This document shows, piece by piece, positions 1 to 7,454 of a stretch of DNA of 21,146 bases (its first letter is position 1; each line of letters opens with the position of its first letter). The notes beneath the pieces were generated by a model, which ran no database searches, was not told where the DNA came from, and was given only the letters and a program-made list of their open reading frames with translations. The translations under genes and the position numbers were made by a program. Source of the DNA: JAZKAD01 sp040389305 (GTDB lineage Bacteria; Pseudomonadota; Alphaproteobacteria; Rickettsiales; Rickettsiaceae); NCBI GenBank assembly GCA_040389305.1, contig JAZKAD010000037.1, forward strand, positions 1 through 21,146, read 5' to 3'.

Positions 1-160
1 ATGCCAGTTTTCACAAATCTCAGAAAACCAGAGATCTAATAGAATCCGTGGGATGCAAAGTAATTTTTCCACCTCCATCTAGTCCAGATCGGCAGTCCAA
101 TTGAAAGGCTTTGGGCTAATATAAAGAGATGGACTCCCGCAACAGATTCAGTTATATGCA
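1..160 (+). pseudogene. IS630-family transposase, decayed C-terminal fragment
   Basis: Reading from base 3, the frame gives a peptide beginning ASFHKSQKTRDLIE and running to a PPPSSPD motif near base 96. That is the IS630/Tc1-mariner C-terminal region, normally LPPYSPDLNPIE. About one base too many follows in GATCGGCAGTCCAATTGAA, and the reading continues in the next frame as PIERLWANIKRW, which holds the last acidic residue (E) of the DDE catalytic triad. The original DLNPIE is thus broken by a frameshift with two substitutions. The second frame stays open to about base 254, but similarity is only visible to about base 160. The 5' part lies outside the window, so I cannot tell whether the rest is intact. 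The fragment sits immediately downstream of murE, where a dcw cluster would normally continue with murF. Confidence 0.72.
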
Positions 161-225
161 GATTTATACTTAAGCTTTATGCGCATTTTTTGCTGCACCA
201 TAATTCAGCTGTTTTTACTATACTC

Positions 226-279
226 ATAGTATTAGCTCCTGAGATTATAGATTGATAGTCTACTCGGAGCTTATACTAT
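226..279. repeat. Imperfect inverted repeat between IS remnant and murE
   Basis: The left arm at 226-243 (ATAGTATTAGCTCCTGAG) pairs with the right arm at 263-279 (CTCGGAGCTTATACTAT), with one mismatch and one bulge around a 19-nt loop. It lies about 75 bp downstream of the murE stop. No T-run follows on either strand, so it is a poor intrinsic terminator. It may be an RNA hairpin ending the murE message or a relic of the nearby insertion sequence. Confidence 0.45.
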
Positions 280-353
280 CATCTATCTCATGAATATTAA
301 TTCATGCTTTTTTGTCATCATTGTTCCTATTTAGTTGAATACTCCCACTGAAC

Positions 354-1787
354 CTAATCCAAATAACTCCGGACCACAGCCGCATCATCAAATGGGGTTT
401 TCTCTTCGCCTATAATTTGATAAGTCTCATGACCCTTGCCAGCGATTAGTAAGATATCTCCATCTTTCATCTTGCTTATAGCGTGTTTGATTGCCTCCTC
501 TCGGTCAGCTATTTCGATTGCGCCCTCCGCCCCCCTAGCGACTTGAGCTCTGATAAGCTCTGCATCTTCGGTCCTTGGATTATCATCCGTGATAATCACC
601 AGATCTGCGATATTGCTAGCTATCTTGCCCATCATAGGACGCTTTTCTTTGTCGCGATCTCCACCGCAACCAAAAACAACAAGAAGCCTATTCTTTTTCA
701 AATGATTCAGTTCAAATAGAGATTTTTCAAGAGCGTCCGGCTTATGAGCGTAATCTACAAATATATGAAACTTATGATCTGGAGGAGTAACTCTCTCAAG
801 CCTTCCACGCGGGGATTGAAGCTTTGGTAGAGCGTGCATGATATATTCAAAGCTTAAACCACATGCCTCTACTAATAGAGCTGCTATGAGCATGTTACTA
901 GCTTGAAATCCGCCAAAAATATTTGTTTCAAAATTATATATTTGACCTTTGTAAGAAAATTCTATTTTTTGCTCTGCAAGAGTGGAATTGATACGACGAA
1001 TATCTAAGTCCCCCTTCTTGCCAATGGTAACGTACTTACGCTTATGTAGTAGCAGAAATTCTTTTATCTCCTCAAAATTCTCAAGATCTGTGCTGATAAT
1101 TGCAAGGCCACCAGGATCTAAATTTTCAGTAAATAGCTTTAGCTTGGCATTGGTATAAGCTTCCATTGTGCCGTGATAATCAAGATGGTCGTGAGTGATA
1201 TTGGTAAGAGCTGCAGCAACTACCGGAATACCAAGTAAGCGCTTCTGATCGAGGCCATGACTAGAAGCTTCAAATGCTAGATACTCTACTTTATGTTTAT
1301 GCATAATATTAAGCATTTTATGCATTGTCACTACATCTGGCGTCGTTAAGATCTTGCCACATTCCTCGAGTTCATTTTTAAGAGCATGATCTTTGCAGGA
1401 AACTCCCATTGTCCCGATTACAGCCGCATCCTCACTTAAAAAGCTACATATCTGCCAAAAATAATTCGCAACGGAGGTTTTTCCACCAGTACCCGTCACG
1501 GCTACCATATACTGTGGCCTACCTGGATATAGATGACGAGCGGCTTTTGCGAGAGCTTCGCGCGCATCAGGGACTACTAAAAAGGGAGTTATTATTTTAA
1601 AGGATGGAGCCTTATCGGTCACTATTAGCTTTGCCCCATTTTTGATCGCGGCCTCTATATAGTCATTACCGTTCAAGGTAGTTCCATTAATAGCAAAAAA
1701 GGCAGAGTCTTGACTTACTTTTTTAGAATGTGCAGTAATATCACAAATTTTTAATTTTGATAAGGCAGAGATTAAATTTGGGGGCAT
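354..1787 (-). CDS. murE: UDP-MurNAc-tripeptide synthetase MurE (meso-DAP adding)
   Basis: Cytoplasmic Mur ligase that adds meso-diaminopimelate to UDP-MurNAc-L-Ala-D-Glu during peptidoglycan precursor synthesis. The 477 residues match the family length. The ATP loop GTGGKTS is at residues 99-105, followed by EASSHGLDQKR at 173-183. The lysine of YTNAKLKLF (K215) is at the position carbamylated in MurE. DNPRTE at 402-407 is the signature for meso-DAP rather than lysine. The start lies 7 nt beyond the ftsI stop, so it is the last gene of the mraZ-rsmH-ftsL-ftsI-murE operon. The next expected gene, murF, is absent; a transposase remnant lies there instead. The gene implies that the organism makes at least some DAP-type peptidoglycan. 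Confidence 0.97.
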   Translation of the reverse strand: MPPNLISALSKLKICDITAHSKKVSQDSAFFAINGTTLNGNDYIEAAIKNGAKLIVTDKAPSFKIITPFLVVPDAREALAKAARHLYPGRPQYMVAVTGTGGKTSVANYFWQICSFLSEDAAVIGTMGVSCKDHALKNELEECGKILTTPDVVTMHKMLNIMHKHKVEYLAFEASSHGLDQKRLLGIPVVAAALTNITHDHLDYHGTMEAYTNAKLKLFTENLDPGGLAIISTDLENFEEIKEFLLLHKRKYVTIGKKGDLDIRRINSTLAEQKIEFSYKGQIYNFETNIFGGFQASNMLIAALLVEACGLSFEYIMHALPKLQSPRGRLERVTPPDHKFHIFVDYAHKPDALEKSLFELNHLKKNRLLVVFGCGGDRDKEKRPMMGKIASNIADLVIITDDNPRTEDAELIRAQVARGAEGAIEIADREEAIKHAISKMKDGDILLIAGKGHETYQIIGEEKTPFDDAAVVRSYLD

Positions 1788-1794
1788 ACCATTA

Positions 1795-3516
1795 CTATGT
1801 ATCTGAATTGACCTGATAATCCACGTGTAGTTTTTTTTGAATCTCTAGGTCATTAGGATCATATGGTTGCATTCCAAATAATGCTACCATACGCGAAATA
1901 ATCGATCCTCCCGTAGGAGTTGCAGTCCACCCTCCTCCGGCGAAACCAAATGTCTCTTTTGTCCCTTGAGGCCTATCAAGCATAACGTATATAGCATATT
2001 TGGGGTCAACAGCCGGAACAATTCCAAAAAAAGATGCACGCCTCTGATTTTTAACATATCTCTTTCCTACCTGAACTTCGGCAGTTCCGGTTTTTCCCCC
2101 AACTAAATAACCAGCAACTTCTGCTTTTTTTCCTGTTCCATGGGATACTACAAGGCGCATCAACTTACGCATGACTTCGGAGGTGGATTCTTTGAAGATA
2201 CGAGTGCCCTCTGGAGGGTCGTTTTGTTTAACTAAGGCTAAAGGATACATAAGTCCTCCATTCACCACTGGAAGCATAGCTTGTACAAAATGCAATGCGC
2301 TTATTGATATCGAATATCCGTAAGACATTGTAGCCAAGCTTAAATCACTCCAATGCAAATTCTTAGGGTATAATGGAGTTCCTCTTTCTGGTAAGTCAAC
2401 TTGCAACTTATCCATTAGTCCTAATTTTTTATAATAAGATTGAAAGTTAGCTCTGCCAGACTCAAGAGCAATTTGCGCTACCCCAATATTCGAAGAATGC
2501 AGAAAGATTTCGGGCACGCTATGCCACCCGGTTGCTTTATGAGTATCTTTGAGATTAAAATTTGCTACCCGGAAATTGCTCAAGTTGTATGCATCATGCA
2601 TGGTTATGGTGTTTGTATCAAAGGCTATAGCTAGAGTAAAAGACTTTGCTACAGACCCAATCTCGTATATCCCAAGACTAGCGCGATTGAATAGATTATC
2701 TGGCTTAGCTTTGCCTGGGTTATGCGGATCAAAATCAGGCTTACTAACCATAGCGATGATTTCACCCGTATTAACGTCCACAACTACGCCAACGCCACCT
2801 TGCGCGCTGTATTGCTTTATAGCTTTATCAAGCTCTTCTGCGACAATATTTTGCACCCTGACATCAATAGTCAGTTGCAGTGGTTTGTCTCCTTCCTTGT
2901 TTGGGACATGGTCATGATTTAAGAAGTTGTTATAAGATTTCTCAAGCCCAGCCAATCCATCATTGCCCCTACCTACATATCCGATTATATGAGACAAGAG
3001 ATTGCCATATGTATAAATTCTTTTTTCTTCCTTTTCGAAGTAAAGACCAGCTATTCCAAGATCATTAATTTTTTGTTCTTCTTTTGGAGTAATGTCATGC
3101 TTAATCCAACAAAAAGTTTTATCTTTACCTAAATCTTCAAGGAGTTTTGTTACATCAATATTTGGCAATACTTTCTTTAGCTTAGCAAAATCTTCTGCGG
3201 GATTTACCATATGCTGAGGATTCGCAAATAAGGATGCTATCGGCACATTGATAGCGAGTATATTATTGTTACGATCCATGATTTCTTTGCGCGGTTGATG
3301 CGATGCTGCATAGCGCTGTTTACTATCATGAGCTACGGCTGCTAAATACACCAATCTTGAGCATATGATGACAAAGCCAATACTAAAACAAAGAGTTACA
3401 ATTATAAGCCTTAGCACTCTCGAAGAGGCGCAATAATTCCAGGATATGAGGTTATATGACAAAGAATGTTGCGCCTTGTAAATCCATCTGAATAATTGCT
3501 TTGCTCTTCTCAACAT
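1795..3516 (-). CDS. ftsI: Septal transpeptidase FtsI (penicillin-binding protein 3)
   Basis: Class B penicillin-binding protein that cross-links septal peptidoglycan in the periplasm. A positively charged N-terminus is followed by one membrane anchor at about residues 34-60. The catalytic domain carries the three transpeptidase motifs: SVAK at 288-291 (nucleophile S288), SSN at 341-343 and KTG at 475-477 (GGKTGTAEV). At 573 residues it is of normal length. It begins 4 nt after the ftsL stop and ends 7 nt before murE, so translation is probably coupled. No extra C-terminal domain such as PASTA is seen. The pairing with FtsL and the operon position support FtsI over an elongation-type PBP2. 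Confidence 0.96.
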   Translation of the reverse strand: MLRRAKQLFRWIYKAQHSLSYNLISWNYCASSRVLRLIIVTLCFSIGFVIICSRLVYLAAVAHDSKQRYAASHQPRKEIMDRNNNILAINVPIASLFANPQHMVNPAEDFAKLKKVLPNIDVTKLLEDLGKDKTFCWIKHDITPKEEQKINDLGIAGLYFEKEEKRIYTYGNLLSHIIGYVGRGNDGLAGLEKSYNNFLNHDHVPNKEGDKPLQLTIDVRVQNIVAEELDKAIKQYSAQGGVGVVVDVNTGEIIAMVSKPDFDPHNPGKAKPDNLFNRASLGIYEIGSVAKSFTLAIAFDTNTITMHDAYNLSNFRVANFNLKDTHKATGWHSVPEIFLHSSNIGVAQIALESGRANFQSYYKKLGLMDKLQVDLPERGTPLYPKNLHWSDLSLATMSYGYSISISALHFVQAMLPVVNGGLMYPLALVKQNDPPEGTRIFKESTSEVMRKLMRLVVSHGTGKKAEVAGYLVGGKTGTAEVQVGKRYVKNQRRASFFGIVPAVDPKYAIYVMLDRPQGTKETFGFAGGGWTATPTGGSIISRMVALFGMQPYDPNDLEIQKKLHVDYQVNSDT

Positions 3517-3520
3517 CTGC

Positions 3521-3919
3521 TTACTGACCCTTATAATTGACAGTTTGCATGCCTGTCTTGCCGTAAGTCTTGTATCTCCAGCTTATTTTTTTAGTGATTA
3601 AATGTATATCATGCTTAACATTACCTGGGGCAGTAGATATTTGCACATCCTCCCGAAGCAAAGGGTCTTTGGATATCTGATTAGCGCTTATATCGCTTAA
3701 CATCAAATGGTTATCTACAAATGATTTAAGTCTTTTAGGCGAACTAAGATAAGCAAACTCAGCTTTTAAAATATTAAGGTCGCTTTGTTCTTTTTGCACT
3801 TGGCTATTTATACTAGAGAGCTGGTATCCTAAATCTTGTACCTTGATTTTGATAGCAAAGAGGTAATACCCTGCAATGGCAACAACAAAGGTATAAAAAT
3901 AGTTGAGTATTCTGTTCAT
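3521..3919 (-). CDS. ftsL: Cell division protein FtsL
   Basis: Small bitopic divisome protein; in the family it pairs with FtsB and FtsQ and helps activate FtsW and FtsI. The 132 residues comprise a short N-terminus, one transmembrane helix at about residues 5-25 and a predicted coiled coil at about 28-60. The segment LKAEFAYLSSPKRLKSF is like the LxAEwxyLxxPeRL pattern of alphaproteobacterial FtsL. Sequence conservation in this family is weak, so the call rests on that pattern, the topology and the position between rsmH and ftsI. The start lies 43 nt after the rsmH stop. Confidence 0.82.
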   Translation of the reverse strand: MNRILNYFYTFVVAIAGYYLFAIKIKVQDLGYQLSSINSQVQKEQSDLNILKAEFAYLSSPKRLKSFVDNHLMLSDISANQISKDPLLREDVQISTAPGNVKHDIHLITKKISWRYKTYGKTGMQTVNYKGQ

Positions 3920-3962
3920 TTTGTGTCTTGTATTTTATATCTTGCGATGTTTTAATAGTGGC

Positions 3963-4871
3963 TCAATTTTTTATAGCCACTCTCAGCTTAGCCGATCTTG
4001 CTCTTGGATTGCGCTTCACTTCGTCTTCGGTAGGTTTAATCACCTTTGTAATGGGCAGTCTGTATACCGCGCTACTTGGCAGGACCTTTGCATATTTTGA
4101 CTTAGCTACACGTTTTTCAGATTTATCTTGCAAATACTGTTTTACTATCCTGTCTTCTAGAGAGTGAAAGGTCACAACAACCAACCTACCGCCTTCAACA
4201 AGAACATGCTCAGCGTCCGATAGTACGCGCTCCAAAGCCCCAAGCTCATCATTCACCCAAATACGCAAAGCTTGAAAAGTCTTGGTGGATGGGTCAATCT
4301 TGCCAGGCCTAAAGCCAACAGCGCGTCTCACAATTTCTGCAAGTCTTGATGTTGTAGTGATCCTCTCTATTTCGCGGGCTCTGCATATAGCACGGGAGAT
4401 TTTACGAGAATCTCTCTCATCCCCATACTCAAATATAATATTGGCGAGCTCTTCTTCAGCAGTTGTATTTACTACATCCTCAGCACTTATCCCATGAGAT
4501 CCCATGCGCATATCAAGAGGGCCATTTCTCATAAAGGAAAATCCTCTATCAGCTTGATCAAGCTGCATGGAAGAAACCCCTAAATCCAGAACGATTCCAT
4601 TAACTTTACCATCAGCTCGAGAGCTATTTAAAATCTTGGCGATGTTAGCAAAATTATCATTTACAAATTTTATTTGCCCTGGATACTCTTCGCTTAAAGA
4701 GTCGCAATATTGCGCAGCTGATGGATCTTGGTCTATAGCTACTACATTAGCCCCAAGAGACAATATTGCTTTGCTATATCCACCAGCTCCGAAAGTGCAA
4801 TCCGCATAAGTCTCCCCTTTCTGAGGATTCATATATTTTAACACTTCATCTAGCAGCACTGGTATATGCAT
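3963..4871 (-). CDS. rsmH: 16S rRNA (cytosine1402-N4)-methyltransferase RsmH
   Basis: SAM-dependent methyltransferase (formerly MraW) that makes the N4-methyl group of m4Cm1402 in the ribosomal P site. The 302 residues open with HIPVLLDEVL, followed by the SAM-binding segment DCTFGAGGYS at 24-33 and LDLGVSSMQLDQADRGFSF near 96-113, all diagnostic. FHSLEDRIVK is in the C-terminal part. Its ATG overlaps the mraZ stop by one base (TAATG), so the two genes are translationally coupled. RsmI, which adds the 2'-O-methyl group to the same nucleotide, is also in this window. Confidence 0.98.
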   Translation of the reverse strand: MHIPVLLDEVLKYMNPQKGETYADCTFGAGGYSKAILSLGANVVAIDQDPSAAQYCDSLSEEYPGQIKFVNDNFANIAKILNSSRADGKVNGIVLDLGVSSMQLDQADRGFSFMRNGPLDMRMGSHGISAEDVVNTTAEEELANIIFEYGDERDSRKISRAICRAREIERITTTSRLAEIVRRAVGFRPGKIDPSTKTFQALRIWVNDELGALERVLSDAEHVLVEGGRLVVVTFHSLEDRIVKQYLQDKSEKRVAKSKYAKVLPSSAVYRLPITKVIKPTEDEVKRNPRARSAKLRVAIKN

Positions 4872-5317
4872 TATATATTCTTTAGTAAATTACGGTTATT
4901 TTGAGCTATCAATTTAGATTTCGCTAAATGATTATCAAGGTCTTGGGGGTTCCATATCTCAAATACTGCACCTTTCCCCACGAAACTCACTTGGTCAATT
5001 AAATTCCCGTATTCCATAAGGGATTTCGGTATAATGACCCTTCCCTCGCTATCGAAGCTTAACTGCACGGATCCGCCAAGAATAATACCTTCAAAGGCAT
5101 CTCGCTCCTCGGAATATGGGTCTAGGCTTTGTATAATTTGACAAAGCTGCATTAAACGTTCTGCTGTGCATGCCTCTAGACATCTATTTTTAATAGAGGG
5201 GTATACTATAACTCCGCCAGAATCTTGATCACTTAATATAGCACGATAGGAAGCGGGTACAGAGACGCGCCCCTTTTTGTCTATATTATTGAAGTACCTA
5301 GATAGGAAGATTTTCAT
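4871..5317 (-). CDS. mraZ: Transcriptional regulator MraZ
   Basis: DNA-binding regulator of the dcw cluster that forms a ring of AbrB/SpoVT-like domains. The 148 residues contain two such half-domains, each with the DxxGR signature: D13 in DKKGRVSVP and D89 in DSEGRVIIP. It is the first gene of the operon. The start ATG has only a weak purine stretch (AAAAGAA) upstream. In E. coli MraZ represses its own operon through TGGGN repeats spaced by 5 nt; a matching array is present 88-121 bp upstream here (5405-5438), so autoregulation is likely. Confidence 0.97.
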   Translation of the reverse strand: MKIFLSRYFNNIDKKGRVSVPASYRAILSDQDSGGVIVYPSIKNRCLEACTAERLMQLCQIIQSLDPYSEERDAFEGIILGGSVQLSFDSEGRVIIPKSLMEYGNLIDQVSFVGKGAVFEIWNPQDLDNHLAKSKLIAQNNRNLLKNI

Positions 5318-5716
5318 AATTCGTTCTTTTGGATCGCATGCGGTCTATATACTTTTTTATAGATCGGTTAGAGTTTTTTTATTTGGTTAAGGTTTAAGTA
5401 ATTTTGGGTGTATGTGGGAATATTTGGGATTGAATGGAGAATAATCTATGAAAAAAAATTAGTCAAGTGATATTTACATAACTTTACTAGGGATGATGGT
5501 TGATTTATAGCGCGGCTCAACCCCAGATAGCAACAGGCTTACACAAGCACTAGGCTTGCAGCGATTATACTTCAAAAACACGAAGAAATTTAATGCCAAA
5601 ATTGTCTATATAGAGCTAAAAAGTTCGAAATTTAGCATTTTTTAATACCAAAGAAGTCTTTTTGGGGGGGCTTGCGCGCAAAACTGAATGTCTTGGCATT
5701 TTCAGGATAATCCTGA
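5318..5716. other. Intergenic region between mraZ and the uracil-DNA glycosylase gene
   Basis: These 399 bp hold the mraZ leader and promoter region, the TGGG array (5405-5438), and no convincing reading frame. I found no clean -35/-10 pair for mraZ. Small hairpins can be drawn: GGTTGA (5498-5503) with TCAACC (5517-5522), and CAAGC/GCTTG near 5540-5560. A 15-base palindrome, TCAGGATAATCCTGA (5702-5716), directly abuts the stop codon of the glycosylase gene; it could be a weak 3' hairpin, but no T-run follows. A G7 run lies near 5664. Confidence 0.6.
5405..5438 (+). promoter_or_regulatory. Candidate MraZ operator: TGGG boxes at 10-bp period
   Basis: TGGG begins at 5405, 5415 and 5425, and a variant TGGA at 5435, so the period is exactly 10 bp. 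E. coli MraZ is known to bind TGGGN direct repeats separated by 5 nt, which is the same spacing. As written the boxes are on the + strand, opposite to mraZ. The distance to the mraZ ATG (88-121 bp) suits an operator upstream of or around the promoter. Confidence 0.68.
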
Positions 5717-6433
5717 CTACAGGGCTAAAAATTCTTTTATTTTAAGCAAATCGTACCATGTCGTTTTCTTTTGCATAGGTTGACGCAAGAGGTAAGCAGG
5801 ATGGAACAGCGCGGTTGTAGTAATGCTGCGCGTGAGGCATTTATTGGTATAGTGATAATGCTCCTGCCTTATTTTGCTGATCTGCAGATGCTTACCCAGC
5901 AAACTCTCAACCGCTGTACTACCAACGAGAATTAGAAGTTTTGGATCTATGATCGCAATATGCTCTTCAACAAATGGCCTGCATTGTTCGATTTCTTCAT
6001 CGCTAGGCCTACGATTGCCAGGAGGACGCCAAAAGGCTGTATTCGTTATATAGACATTTGTTTTTCTAGATAATCCAATACTAGCTAGCATATTATCAAG
6101 TAACTTGCCGCTTTCTCCGCAAAATGGAATTCCTTCTGCGTCCTCGGTAGCACCAGGCGCTTCCCCGATGATCATTATACTTGCATCGATTGCCCCGTCA
6201 CCAAATACAGTATTTGTGGCCGTATGCTTTAATGCGCAGAGATCAAAGCTCATTACCTTATTTTTAAGAGCAGCAAGCATAGAAGCTTTGTCTTGAGGCT
6301 CATTACTTGATGGCTTTGATGGCTTAATGGGAGCCGCCTTATCTAAGTTAGAGCGGGCCATCACATCTATACCCATATGGGCATACCATTCAAGTGCAAG
6401 ATTTATATTTTGTTTTGTATTTGCAGAATTCAT
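5717..6433 (-). CDS. Uracil-DNA glycosylase, family 4 type
   Basis: Removes uracil from DNA as the first step of base-excision repair. Motifs in order: IIGEAPGATEDAEG with GEAPG at 90-94, PFCGESGKLLDNML from 103, YITNTAFWRPPGNRRP from 128, and HPAYLLR at 211-217. The length is 238 residues; the first 50 are poorly conserved and rich in Ser, Pro and Lys. Compared with Thermus family-4 enzymes, two of the four [4Fe-4S] cysteines are kept (C66 and C151), while the other two positions appear to be F63 and W135. The iron-sulfur cluster is therefore doubtful. This may be typical of the alphaproteobacterial subgroup. The start codon is 22 bp from that of the divergent RluD-like gene. Confidence 0.92.
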   Translation of the reverse strand: MNSANTKQNINLALEWYAHMGIDVMARSNLDKAAPIKPSKPSSNEPQDKASMLAALKNKVMSFDLCALKHTATNTVFGDGAIDASIMIIGEAPGATEDAEGIPFCGESGKLLDNMLASIGLSRKTNVYITNTAFWRPPGNRRPSDEEIEQCRPFVEEHIAIIDPKLLILVGSTAVESLLGKHLQISKIRQEHYHYTNKCLTRSITTTALFHPAYLLRQPMQKKTTWYDLLKIKEFLAL

Positions 6434-6455
6434 AACTCGTGCTATTTTACCGATT

Positions 6456-7400
6456 ATGAACCAGTATAAACTTATAATCCCAGAAAATCTAGATGGAGTT
6501 AGGCTCGATAAAGCATTGAGTTTACTATGCGATCTTACACGTACGCGTATTCAGCAGCTTATCAAAAGCGGCAATATCCAAGTTAATGGCTGCATAGCAG
6601 ACTCTGTGTCTAGCTTAGTTAAAGCTTTTGTAGAGATAGAAGTATCGGTCCCTCCTCCCATAGATACGACAATGAGAGAGGCGGATATTCCTCTTGATAT
6701 AATGTATGAAGATGATGATTTGCTAGTTATAAATAAGCAATCTGGGCTTACTGTCCATCCAGGCGCTGGTCAGCATAGCGACACCTTAGCAAACGCATTA
6801 CTTAAGCATTGTAAAGACAGCTTATCCGGCATCGGGGGCGTTACTCGACCAGGTATCGTCCATCGCCTTGACCGCGATACATCGGGGCTTATGATGGTTG
6901 CTAAAAACGATTATACTCATATTGCCTTGTCCGCGCAAATTGCAAGCCGCGACCTTAAGCGAGTTTATAACGCATTGCTTTGGGGCGTGCCTATACCTCA
7001 TAGCGGAACCATATCTACTTTAATTGATCGCAGCCATCATGATAGAACTCGCATGCAGGTAGTAAAGAGCGGTGGCAAAGAAGCGTCTACTCATTATAGA
7101 ATCTTAGAAATCTACGCGAATGCTAGCCTTGTAGAATGCAGACTTGAAACTGGCAGGACCCACCAGATACGCGTTCATATGAGTCATATTGGGCATTCTG
7201 TGATAGGAGACCAATCTTACGGACATAATGCACGGAAAGTCCAAAAATACTACAAAGGCGAGCCCCTTGAAGAATTCAAACGCCAAGCCTTGCATTCATG
7301 CTTTATTGAATTTGTGCATCCGAGGACCGAAGAAGTGATGCAATTTACTGCAGCTATGCCTGATGACATGGCAAAAATTCAACAAATTTTGCGCGGATAG
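6456..7400 (+). CDS. rluD: RluA-family 23S rRNA pseudouridine synthase, RluD-like
   Basis: Converts specific uridines of 23S rRNA to pseudouridine; RluD acts on the helix 69 loop. I chose the ATG at 6456 (314 residues) because the S4 RNA-binding domain begins directly there (LDGVRLDKALSLL). The frame extends back to 6327, but that part lies inside the divergent glycosylase gene and has no family similarity. S4 domain at about residues 11-65, then the catalytic domain with HRLDRDTSG at 136-144. D139 is the catalytic aspartate and has the same number as in E. coli RluD. RluC or RluA specificity cannot be excluded from sequence alone. Confidence 0.92.
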   Translation: MNQYKLIIPENLDGVRLDKALSLLCDLTRTRIQQLIKSGNIQVNGCIADSVSSLVKAFVEIEVSVPPPIDTTMREADIPLDIMYEDDDLLVINKQSGLTVHPGAGQHSDTLANALLKHCKDSLSGIGGVTRPGIVHRLDRDTSGLMMVAKNDYTHIALSAQIASRDLKRVYNALLWGVPIPHSGTISTLIDRSHHDRTRMQVVKSGGKEASTHYRILEIYANASLVECRLETGRTHQIRVHMSHIGHSVIGDQSYGHNARKVQKYYKGEPLEEFKRQALHSCFIEFVHPRTEEVMQFTAAMPDDMAKIQQILRG

Positions 7401-7454
7401 GTTGCATTACTGCAAAGACTGAATTCCCGCAGCCAAAGAAATGACAAGAGAACT

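Noticed and set aside
32..42. GATCTAATAGA shared by the transposase remnant and the palindrome at 12477-12496
   Set aside because: In the first place it encodes the conserved DLIES of the transposase; an 11-base match in AT-rich DNA is probably chance.
2549..2917. A 122-codon plus-strand open frame
   Set aside because: It lies wholly antisense to the conserved transpeptidase domain of ftsI and has no protein-like motif.
6327..6455. N-terminal extension of the RluD-like protein
   Set aside because: It overlaps the divergent glycosylase gene and lacks similarity; the S4 domain begins right at the ATG at 6456.
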